NCBI GenBank assembly: GCA_028723525.1
Contig: JAQYET010000028.1
Coordinates: forward strand, 1 to 64,000
Direction of reading: 5' to 3'
DNA: 64,000 nt
Source: Prevotellaceae bacterium
Lineage (GTDB): Bacteria > Bacteroidota > Bacteroidia > Bacteroidales > Bacteroidaceae
Positions within the stretch are counted from its first letter, which is position 1. Each line of letters starts with the position of its first letter. The notes beneath the pieces were generated by a model. That model did no database searches. It saw only the letters and a program-made list of their open reading frames with translations, and was not told the origin of the DNA. Positions 33,228-40,580 of this stretch are shown piece after piece. Both the position numbers and the translations under genes were made by a program.

Positions 33228-33920
33228 TCAATCCACGAGCGTAAGCGTGAAGCCGTTGCCGTTCCAAACGTAGCGCAGCCACTGTCTTTCGGAGAGTTGC
33301 AGTTGCATGCCGTCGGCAATGGTAATCTCGATGTCCTTACCTATTTGCGGCAGAGAGAATATCGGTGCCCACGAGTTGGCGTCCTCACCGCTCACGTTAC
33401 GAGCATAATTTATGCGTTCAGGGCGCGTTCTCAAAGGCTTTGTGAAGTCAATGGGCTTCACCTCCCTGTCGAACGGAGCCGGTATTTTCTTCATCACTCT
33501 TTTGGCATTATCGTAACGATAGAACGCTATGTAGCAGTCGTCGATGCCGTCGGGATTGCGCGTTACCATGTTCACGGCAACGATTTTCTCCCTCTTGTTG
33601 GCACAGTTCCAATAGCACATCTCTGTCTTGTTCACCGAAGCGTCGTACCCACTCTCCACCTCTCGTGAGGCATAACCGTTCCTGCCGTCGCTCACAATCT
33701 TCACATTGACAAAGTTTCTCGTGCCTCCTCTCACGTCATTGGCGAAATCGGAAAACTCTGCATTGCCTTTGTAGGCACGCGCCAAACTTGCCACAAAATC
33801 GTTTATCGTGGGACTGTTGCCACGGAAAGTGACCTTAACAGTGGCAGGCTGTGCCACCACAGGGTTCGCACTCAACGCCAAAGCAAGGACAAGTAACAAA
33901 TGATAAATGGTCTGTTTCAT
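33228..33920 (-). CDS. Secreted protein of unknown function
   Basis: About 230 residues from the ATG at 33920, with signal peptide MKQTIYHLLLVLALALSANPVVAQ. The mature part begins TVKVTFRGNSPTINDFVASLARAYKG and has a fairly even alpha/beta composition, with IVAVNMVTRNPDGIDDCYIAFYR in the middle and LQLSERQWLRYVWNGNGF near the end. I do not recognise the family. An in-frame start 22 codons upstream is not used because the signal peptide would be internal. It has a -7 box at 33964-33971 and is followed by the YARHG lipoprotein. Confidence 0.8.
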   Translation of the reverse strand: MKQTIYHLLLVLALALSANPVVAQPATVKVTFRGNSPTINDFVASLARAYKGNAEFSDFANDVRGGTRNFVNVKIVSDGRNGYASREVESGYDASVNKTEMCYWNCANKREKIVAVNMVTRNPDGIDDCYIAFYRYDNAKRVMKKIPAPFDREVKPIDFTKPLRTRPERINYARNVSGEDANSWAPIFSLPQIGKDIEITIADGMQLQLSERQWLRYVWNGNGFTLTLVD

Positions 33921-33963
33921 AATTGATCTTTTAATATTTGAAATGGTTGTTTTGTATCTGCTG

Positions 33964-33971
33964 CAAAGATA
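33964..33971 (-). promoter_or_regulatory. -7 element for the 33228-33920 gene
   Basis: Minus-strand TATCTTTG lies 43 nt before the ATG. No TTTG is found at the ideal distance. Confidence 0.5.
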
Positions 33972-34129
33972 AGAATATTTTTTCAAAATGAAACAGACTG
34001 GGGGTTAAAATTAACCACTGCACGAAAATTATGCCGTTTCTCTTGACAGAACAGTAATATCTATCGGTGTTTGACAATAGTAAAACCGGTCCGAATGAGA
34101 AATAAATATTCAAAAAACATAGGAATAAT

Positions 34130-34160
34130 TTTGAAATGAGGGCAAAAAATCGTACCTTTG
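34130..34160 (+). promoter_or_regulatory. Promoter of tRNA-Arg
   Basis: TTTG (34130-34133), 19 nt, then TACCTTTG (34153-34160): a perfect Bacteroidota promoter. It ends 10 nt before the first base of the tRNA, so the 5' leader is very short. Confidence 0.8.
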
Positions 34161-34170
34161 CGCAGTATTT

Positions 34171-34244
34171 GGCTCCGTAGCTTAGTTGAATAGAGCGTCG
34201 GATTCCGGTTCCGAAGGTCCTGGGTTTGAGTCCCAGCGGAGTCA
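34171..34244 (+). tRNA. tRNA-Arg (anticodon CCG)
   Basis: A complete 74-nt cloverleaf. The acceptor stem GGCTCCG pairs with CGGAGTC (one G-U), the D arm is GCTTAGTTGAATAGAGC, the anticodon stem TCGGA/TCCGA encloses the loop TTCCGGT with anticodon CCG, and the T arm is CTGGG-TTTGAGT-CCCAG. The discriminator base is A and CCA is not encoded. It reads CGG codons. Confidence 0.96.
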
Positions 34245-34306
34245 CTAAATTCAGAATTGAAATCCGGAATATCATCATCTGAGAACTTTAAAACTATACT
34301 ATAATA

Positions 34307-35530
34307 ATGAATATACAGGAACGTTTCATAAACTACACCAAGTTCGACACACAGTCGAGCGAGGAAAGCGAGAGTGTGCCCAGCACATCGAAACAGCTGA
34401 TTTTTGCGAAATATCTGAAAGAGGAACTCGAAAAGGAAGGGCTTGAGGATGTTGAAATGGATGAGATGGGCTATGTCTATGCCACGCTGCCGGCAAATAC
34501 GAAAGAAGACATTCCCACGATAGGCTTCATCAGTCACTATGACACAAGCCCCGACTGCAGTGGAGAGAACGTGAAACCGAGCATCGTCAGCAACTACGAC
34601 GGTAGCGACATAGAATTGTCGCCGGGCATTGTGAGCAGTCCTAAGAAGTTCCCCGAACTGCTGAACCACATCGGCGAAGACCTCATCGTGACCGACGGAA
34701 CCACCCTTCTCGGCGCAGACGACAAGGCGGGTATTGCCGAAATAATGCAGGCGATGTGCTACCTGCGCGACCATAAAGAGATAAAGCACGGCAAAATTCG
34801 CGTAGCTTTCAACCCCGACGAGGAAATAGGAAAGGGCGCACACCACTTCGATGTGGAGAAGTTCGGTTGCGAATGGGCTTACACGATAGACGGAGGCGAC
34901 CTCGGCGACCTTGAGTTTGAGAACTTCAATGCCGCATCAGGAAAGGTCAGCATCAAGGGAGTGAGCGTTCACCCGGGATATGCCAAGGGCAAGATGATCA
35001 ATGCCAACATGCTGGCAACGGAGTTTGCCGGCATGCTTCCGGCAGACGAGACGCCCGAGACAACCGAGGGTTACGAAGGGTTTTACCACCTGCTCGGCAT
35101 AGAGTCGGGAATAGAAAGCGCGAAGATGAACTATATCATACGCGACCATGACCGCGAACGCTTTGAGGAGCGCAAATTGTTCTTTGAGCGTTGTGCCGAG
35201 AAAATGAACGAGAAATACGGCGAGGGGACAGTGACAGCCGTTGTCAGCGACCAGTATTACAACATGAAAGAGAAGATTGACCCGAACATGCACGTAATCG
35301 ACATCGTGCTGAAGGCAATGCAGGAGTGTGATGTGCCGCCAAAGGTGGAGCCCATCAGAGGCGGAACAGACGGCGCACAGCTGTCGTTCAAGGGGCTGCC
35401 CTGCCCCAATATCTTCACCGGCGGCGTGAACTTCCACGGTCCATACGAGTTCATCAGCATTCAGGTGATGGAGAAGGCGATGCAGGTTATCGTGAAAATT
35501 TGCGAGATAACGGCTTCATTCAACAAATAA
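34307..35530 (+). CDS. pepT: Peptidase T (tripeptide aminopeptidase)
   Basis: A 407-residue di-zinc M20B peptidase that removes N-terminal residues from tripeptides in the cytoplasm. Metal and catalytic landmarks are [13 protein letters not shown] (His-x-Asp), [16 protein letters not shown] (bridging Asp), [15 protein letters not shown] (catalytic Glu pair), [14 protein letters not shown], and [26 protein letters not shown] (split), the segment with the C-terminal residues of the fold. The length matches E. coli PepT. It starts 62 nt after the tRNA. The antiporter gene follows after 35 nt. Confidence 0.96.
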   Translation: MNIQERFINYTKFDTQSSEESESVPSTSKQLIFAKYLKEELEKEGLEDVEMDEMGYVYATLPANTKEDIPTIGFISHYDTSPDCSGENVKPSIVSNYDGSDIELSPGIVSSPKKFPELLNHIGEDLIVTDGTTLLGADDKAGIAEIMQAMCYLRDHKEIKHGKIRVAFNPDEEIGKGAHHFDVEKFGCEWAYTIDGGDLGDLEFENFNAASGKVSIKGVSVHPGYAKGKMINANMLATEFAGMLPADETPETTEGYEGFYHLLGIESGIESAKMNYIIRDHDRERFEERKLFFERCAEKMNEKYGEGTVTAVVSDQYYNMKEKIDPNMHVIDIVLKAMQECDVPPKVEPIRGGTDGAQLSFKGLPCPNIFTGGVNFHGPYEFISIQVMEKAMQVIVKICEITASFNK

Positions 35531-35565
35531 ACAATGGTTTCAATTCTTTATAAAGAGGAAAGAAT

Positions 35566-37821
35566 TTGAGTGAAATTCCCGGACTGGTAAAGGACCTCGC
35601 ACTGATACTAATAGTAGCCGGCGCGGTCACTTTGTTGTTCAAGAAACTTAAACAACCTTTGGTGTTGGGCTATATCGTGGCGGGATTTGTGGTCTCGCCA
35701 CACATGCCTTACACAATGTCTGTGGTTGACCACGCAGACATACAGACATGGGCAGACATCGGAGTGATGTTCCTGCTCTTCTCGCTCGGACTCGACTTCT
35801 CGTTCAAGAAAATTCTGAAGATGGGCATACAGCCTGTCATTGCCACCATAACAATCTTGTTCTGCATGATAACATTGGGCATCACTGCGGGCAAGATTAT
35901 GGGCTGGAGCAGGATGGACTGCATCTTCCTCGGAGGTATGCTCGCAATGAGCTCTACCACGATTATCTACAAGGCGTTCACCGACTTAGGACTCCGGCAG
36001 CAACGTTTTGCAGGAATGGTGATGAGCGTGCTGATACTTGAGGACATACTTGCTATCGTGATGATGGTGATGCTGAGTGCCATTGCCGGCGGAAATAATC
36101 CAGACGGGGGCGAGTTGGTCGGCTCGGTGCTCAAGATAGGCTTCTTTCTCGTGCTGTGGTTCGTGGTAGGCATCTTCGTTGTTCCGCTGTTCCTGCGACA
36201 AACCCGGCGGCTTATAAACAACGAGACACTGCTGATTGTCGCGCTCGGACTGTGCTGCGCAATGGCCGTATTGAGCAGCGAGGTGGGCTTTTCGAGTGCA
36301 TTCGGTGCTTTCGTGATGGGAAATATCCTCGCCGAAACCATTGAGGCAGACAAGATAATAAAACTCGTCGAACCGGTGAAAAACCTGTTCGGCGCGATAT
36401 TTTTTGTATCGGTCGGTATGCTGGTTGACCCGAAAATACTCGTTGAATATGCCCTGCCGATAATCATGCTGGTGGCAACCATCATCTTCGGGCAGGCAAT
36501 ACTCGGAACGTTAGGCTTCCTCATAAGCGGTCAGTCGCTGAAATCGGCTATGCAGTGCGGTTTCTCAATGGCACAGATTGGTGAGTTTTCGTTCATCATA
36601 GCGTCGCTCGGACTCGCACTCGGAGTTATCAGCGACTTCCTCTATCCGGTTGTTGTTGCGGTCAGCGTAATCACAACTTTCCTCACGCCCTACATGGTGC
36701 GCTCCTCGGTTCCGGCGCATAACATGGTTGAGAAACGACTCCCTAAGAAGTGGATTCGCAGCCTGAACCACACCACATTGAGCCTTCCGCCGGCAGGAGA
36801 GAAAAACCTTTGGCGCAAGTTACTCGGCGCAATGCTGCGAACAATGGTGGTTTATGGAATACTGTCGGCGGCTACGATAGCGGTAATGTTCACCTTCGTG
36901 CTGCCTCTTGCGCGAAAACTGTTGCCGGGGTGGGAACTGCACTGGTATGCAAATGCTATCACGGGGACACTCACGGTGTTGCTGATTTCGCCGTTCCTAC
37001 GGTCTATCGTGATGAAGAAAAATCATAGCGAAGAGATGAAACAGCTGTGGAGCGCAAGCAGGTTGAACCGCTTTCCGCTCATCTTCACAATGCTTGTGCG
37101 CACCGCTTACGCTGCGGCGTTCATCTTCTATATCATCAACTATCTGTCGCGATTTGCCAATGCGCTAATCATCACGTTTGCCGTTGTAATCGTGATTCTC
37201 ATGATTCTCTCGCGCCGACTGAAGCATCAAAGCATCAGGTTGGAACGCATGTTCATACAGAACCTGCGCTCGCGGGACATCGAAGCGCAGGTGAAAGGAC
37301 ATCGCAAGCCTCTGTATGAAGGGCATTTGCTCGACCGCGACATACACATCGGCGACTTCGACATTCCCGAAGGGTCGCTGTGGGCAGGCAAGACACTGCA
37401 AGAACTGCAGTTGCGCAACCGCTTCGGGGTTCACGTCAGCAGCATACTGCGAGGCGAGCAACGCATCAACATCCCCTCGGGGAGCACCGCGGTATATCCA
37501 TCGGACACCGTTCAGGTAATCGGAAGCGACGAACAGTTGAAGGCTTTGGGCGATGCGATAGAAGAAGAGATGTTCCTCGGCGACCCGGAAATTGAAAAGC
37601 GGGAGACAAAACTGAGGCAGATAGTGATAACGGGAACGAGCAAGTTCGTAGGTAAAACACTTATGGAAAGTGGAATTCGCGACAGTTTCAACTGCATGGT
37701 GGTGGGCTTGGAACGAGGAGAAGAAAATCTTTGGCAACCCACGCCCGACTATGTTTTCCAGAAAGGCGACATCGTCTGGGTAGTAGGTGAAGAAGAGTCG
37801 CTAAAGCAAATGACAACCTGA
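35566..37821 (+). CDS. Cation:proton antiporter (CPA2) with two RCK_C/TrkA-C domains
   Basis: A 751-residue membrane protein. Residues 1-390 form the Na+/H+ exchanger domain with 11-13 helices (VLGYIVAGFVVSPHMPY, MFLLFSLGLDFSF, MSSTTIIYKAF, VLILEDILAIVMM). A second hydrophobic part (about 425-555) has four more helices. The C-terminus has two RCK_C-like domains (about 588-670, WAGKTLQELQLRNRFGV; and 680-751, FVGKTLMESGIRDSFN), which usually sense ligand or ions. The start codon is TTG at 35566, preceded by AAAGAGGAAAG, one of the few Shine-Dalgarno-like sites in the window; no in-frame ATG fits. K+ or Na+ is the likely ion. Confidence 0.92.
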   Translation: MSEIPGLVKDLALILIVAGAVTLLFKKLKQPLVLGYIVAGFVVSPHMPYTMSVVDHADIQTWADIGVMFLLFSLGLDFSFKKILKMGIQPVIATITILFCMITLGITAGKIMGWSRMDCIFLGGMLAMSSTTIIYKAFTDLGLRQQRFAGMVMSVLILEDILAIVMMVMLSAIAGGNNPDGGELVGSVLKIGFFLVLWFVVGIFVVPLFLRQTRRLINNETLLIVALGLCCAMAVLSSEVGFSSAFGAFVMGNILAETIEADKIIKLVEPVKNLFGAIFFVSVGMLVDPKILVEYALPIIMLVATIIFGQAILGTLGFLISGQSLKSAMQCGFSMAQIGEFSFIIASLGLALGVISDFLYPVVVAVSVITTFLTPYMVRSSVPAHNMVEKRLPKKWIRSLNHTTLSLPPAGEKNLWRKLLGAMLRTMVVYGILSAATIAVMFTFVLPLARKLLPGWELHWYANAITGTLTVLLISPFLRSIVMKKNHSEEMKQLWSASRLNRFPLIFTMLVRTAYAAAFIFYIINYLSRFANALIITFAVVIVILMILSRRLKHQSIRLERMFIQNLRSRDIEAQVKGHRKPLYEGHLLDRDIHIGDFDIPEGSLWAGKTLQELQLRNRFGVHVSSILRGEQRINIPSGSTAVYPSDTVQVIGSDEQLKALGDAIEEEMFLGDPEIEKRETKLRQIVITGTSKFVGKTLMESGIRDSFNCMVVGLERGEENLWQPTPDYVFQKGDIVWVVGEEESLKQMTT

Positions 37822-37830
37822 AGAAACCAT

Positions 37831-37858
37831 AAAACAACTACGGATAAGACGTTGTTTT
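37831..37858 (+). terminator. Terminator-like hairpin after the antiporter
   Basis: AAAACAAC (37831-37838) pairs with GTTGTTTT (37851-37858), which ends in its own T-run. It lies 9 nt after the stop codon. Confidence 0.55.
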
Positions 37859-37933
37859 GTCTCCCTTAGTGTTTTTTATGACGAAACGGAGATTTTTTTA
37901 GGTCAAACATTAGTTTCTTAGAAAAAAAAACGC

Positions 37934-37941
37934 TACTTTTG
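37934..37941 (+). promoter_or_regulatory. -7 element for the carboxyltransferase gene
   Basis: TACTTTTG matches TAnnTTTG and lies 58 nt before the ATG at 38000. The -33 box is not clear. Confidence 0.55.
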
Positions 37942-37999
37942 CAGTTATAAATTTATATACAAATACATTAAAGTTTTTATAATATTCAAATCAACAACT

Positions 38000-39775
38000 A
38001 TGAAGAAAAGAATCCAATTCAGTCTCGTTTATCGTGACATGTGGCAGAGCTCCGGTAAGTTCCAGCCACGCAAGGATCAGTTGGAAAGGATTGCACCTGC
38101 CATAATCGACATGGGCGTATTCGACCGCGTGGAGACCAACGGTGGTGCTTTTGAGCAGGTGAACCTGCTGGCGGGCGAGAACCCTAACGACGCAGTGAGA
38201 GCTTTCTGTAAGCCTTTCAACGAGGTAGGAATAAAGACCCACATGCTCGACCGCGGTCTCAATGCTCTGAGAATGTACCCCGTGCCCGACGATGTTCGCG
38301 AACTACAGTATAAGGTTAAGCACGCACAAGGTGTTGACATCCCGCGTATATTCTGCGGTTTGAACGACACCAGAAATATAATTCCGTCTATCAAGTGGGC
38401 AAAGGCTGCAGGGATGACACCGCAGGCTACGCTTTGCATCACCACCAGTCCGGTGCACACAGTGGAGTATTACTCAAATATAGCAGACGAAGTAATCGCT
38501 GCCGGAGCAGAAGAAATCTGCCTCAAGGACATGGCGGGAATAGGACAGCCGGCAATGCTCGGTGCGCTCACCAAGGCAATTAAGACAAAACACCCGGATG
38601 TGATAATTCAATATCACGGACACTCCGGTCCCGGTCTGTCAATGGCAAGCATCCTCGAAGTATGCAACAACGGTTGCGACGTAATCGATACTGCTATCGA
38701 ACCGCTGTCATGGGGTAAGGTTCATCCGGACATCATCTCTGTTCAGTCTATGCTGAAGAACGAAGGTTTCGAAGTGAAAGAAATCAACATGAACGCATAC
38801 ATGCAGGCACGCTCGCTGACACAGGAGTTCATCGACGACTGGCTCGGCTACTTCATCAACCCCGGAAACAAGCACATGTCGTCGCTCTTGCTCGGCTGCG
38901 GTCTTCCCGGTGGTATGATGGGTTCGATGATGGCAGACCTTGCAGGCATGCACCGCACTATCAACTCTATACGCGCAAAGAAGGGTTTACCGGAATATTC
39001 GACAGACGAACTGCTCGTGAAGTTGTTCGACGAGGTGGCATACGTATGGCCGCGTGTTGGTTATCCACCACTCGTGACTCCGTTCTCTCAGTACACCAAG
39101 AACATTGCCCTCATGAACCTGCTCACCATAGAGCAAGGAAAGGGACGCTTCGTGATGATGGACGAGTCTATGTGGGGTATGATTTTGGGCAAGTCGGGAC
39201 GTATTCCGGGAGAGATAGCAACCGAACTCAAGGAGCTCGCAGCAAAGCAAGGACGCGAGTTTACGACTGCAGACCCGCACACACTTATTCCTAACGCGCT
39301 CGACGATTTCCGCAAGGAAATGGACGAGAACGGCTGGGACTACGGCAAAGACGACGAAGAACTCTACGAACTTGCAATGCACCCGGAGCAGTATCGCGAC
39401 TTCAAGAGCGGCATAGCAAAGAAGCGCATGCTCGAGGATTTGCAGAAAGCAAAGGACGCAAAGTTGGGCTCTTCGCTCTCACCCGAGGAAATAGCAGCAT
39501 TCAAGCACGCAAAGGCAGACGCTCTGGTTGCTCCTGTGAAAGGACAGATTTTCTACGAGTTCAACGGCGATGGCGAATGTGCACCGTGCGTAGAGCCGTT
39601 CATCGGACAGCACTACGAGGAAGGACAGCCGTTCTGCTACATACAGACTCCGTGGGGCGAGATAGAGACGATACCTGCAGCACTCGGCGGAAAACTCGTT
39701 GAGGTGGTGGCAAAGCAGGGAGCAAAGGTAAGCAAGGGGCAGACCCTCGCATACATTGAGCGCGACCACGAATAA
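38000..39775 (+). CDS. Carboxyltransferase of the oxaloacetate decarboxylase alpha / pyruvate carboxylase B type, biotin lysine missing
   Basis: A 591-residue protein. The carboxyltransferase barrel (about 1-300) has SLVYRDMWQSSGKF (family: LRDAHQS), GVFDRVETNGGAFEQ, LDRGLNALRMYPVPDD, the carboxylated-lysine motif EICLKDMAGIGQPAML and the metal-site QYHGHSGPG. The conserved PYC/OADA domain follows to about 480. The C-terminal 75 residues have the length and glycine pattern of a biotinyl domain (LVAPVKGQIF ... GGKLVEVVAKQGAKVSKGQTLAYI), but the biotin motif EAMKM is replaced by TPWGEIET, so there is no lysine to biotinylate. No separate biotin carrier or decarboxylase beta subunit gene lies nearby. 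It is monocistronic with its own promoter and terminator. Confidence 0.88.
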   Translation: MKKRIQFSLVYRDMWQSSGKFQPRKDQLERIAPAIIDMGVFDRVETNGGAFEQVNLLAGENPNDAVRAFCKPFNEVGIKTHMLDRGLNALRMYPVPDDVRELQYKVKHAQGVDIPRIFCGLNDTRNIIPSIKWAKAAGMTPQATLCITTSPVHTVEYYSNIADEVIAAGAEEICLKDMAGIGQPAMLGALTKAIKTKHPDVIIQYHGHSGPGLSMASILEVCNNGCDVIDTAIEPLSWGKVHPDIISVQSMLKNEGFEVKEINMNAYMQARSLTQEFIDDWLGYFINPGNKHMSSLLLGCGLPGGMMGSMMADLAGMHRTINSIRAKKGLPEYSTDELLVKLFDEVAYVWPRVGYPPLVTPFSQYTKNIALMNLLTIEQGKGRFVMMDESMWGMILGKSGRIPGEIATELKELAAKQGREFTTADPHTLIPNALDDFRKEMDENGWDYGKDDEELYELAMHPEQYRDFKSGIAKKRMLEDLQKAKDAKLGSSLSPEEIAAFKHAKADALVAPVKGQIFYEFNGDGECAPCVEPFIGQHYEEGQPFCYIQTPWGEIETIPAALGGKLVEVVAKQGAKVSKGQTLAYIERDHE

Positions 39776-39817
39776 GAGACAATAAGTCTTTACCCCATGA
39801 CATGGGGAGAGATATGC

Positions 39818-39858
39818 AAGGAAACTGCTCTCACAATATCATTGAGGGCAGTTTCCTT
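39818..39858 (+). terminator. Terminator of the carboxyltransferase gene
   Basis: AAGGAAACTGCTCTCA (39818-39833) pairs with TGAGGGCAGTTTCCTT (39843-39858): a 16-bp stem with one G-T wobble and a 9-nt loop. A smaller hairpin CCCCAT/ATGGGG lies just upstream at 39793-39807. Confidence 0.7.
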
Positions 39859-39904
39859 TATATTCGGATGCTGCACCATTAACAATGACTTTAAACCGAA
39901 ATAA

Positions 39905-40441
39905 ATGGATTATCAGGCAATCATAGATAAATATTATAATGAGGAAAACGCACTGCGAAATATCCTTATCACGCATAGTCGCTCTGTGGCAGACAAGGCT
40001 TTGAGAATTGCAGATGCCCATCCGGAACTCAACATCGACAGGCAGTTCGTGGAAGAGGCAGCAATGCTCCACGACATAGGCATCTTCCGCTGCGATGCTC
40101 CCGGCATAGAGTGTTACGGAACGGAGCCTTACATCTGCCACGGACGCATAGGTGCTGCGCTGCTTAGGGAGGAAGGACTTCCCCGACATGCACGTATTTG
40201 CGAACGACACACCGGAGCCGGGCTGACACTCAATGATATAGTGGCACGCAACATACCACTCCCCCACCGCTCGTTTCTGCCCGAAACTATTGAAGAAAGG
40301 CTGGTGTGCTATGCCGACAAATTCTTTTCAAAGACCCGTCTTGACCATGAAAAAACACTCGAACAAGCCGAACGCTCGCTCATGAAGTTTGGAGAAGAAG
40401 GGGTTAATCGTTTCCGCGAATGGCACAAACTGTTCGCTTAG
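39905..40441 (+). CDS. HD domain-containing hydrolase
   Basis: A 178-residue HD-superfamily protein. The metal ligands are H24 in NILITHSRSVADKAL, the HD pair in EAAMLHDIGIFRC and a later histidine in YICHGRIGAALL. The length and order match the family annotated as HDIG-type phosphohydrolase in Bacteroidota. There is no signal peptide. The substrate is unknown; HD proteins hydrolyse nucleotides or other phosphate esters. It stands alone between the carboxyltransferase terminator and lptD, which has its own -7 box. Confidence 0.9.
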   Translation: MDYQAIIDKYYNEENALRNILITHSRSVADKALRIADAHPELNIDRQFVEEAAMLHDIGIFRCDAPGIECYGTEPYICHGRIGAALLREEGLPRHARICERHTGAGLTLNDIVARNIPLPHRSFLPETIEERLVCYADKFFSKTRLDHEKTLEQAERSLMKFGEEGVNRFREWHKLFA

Positions 40442-40555
40442 AACCAAAACATACAGCCGGTTCATCAGCAGCCGAGCATAATCTGCACACCCCCTCATAA
40501 TCTCTTAGGGTCAAAAAATCGCGGCAAAGGATAGCGTATAATAAAAAATAAGTTG

Positions 40556-40563
40556 TAACTTTG
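40556..40563 (+). promoter_or_regulatory. -7 element for lptD
   Basis: TAACTTTG lies 17 nt before the ATG at 40581, so the leader is only about 10 nt. Confidence 0.55.
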
Positions 40564-40580
40564 CACACAAATTCGCTCTG

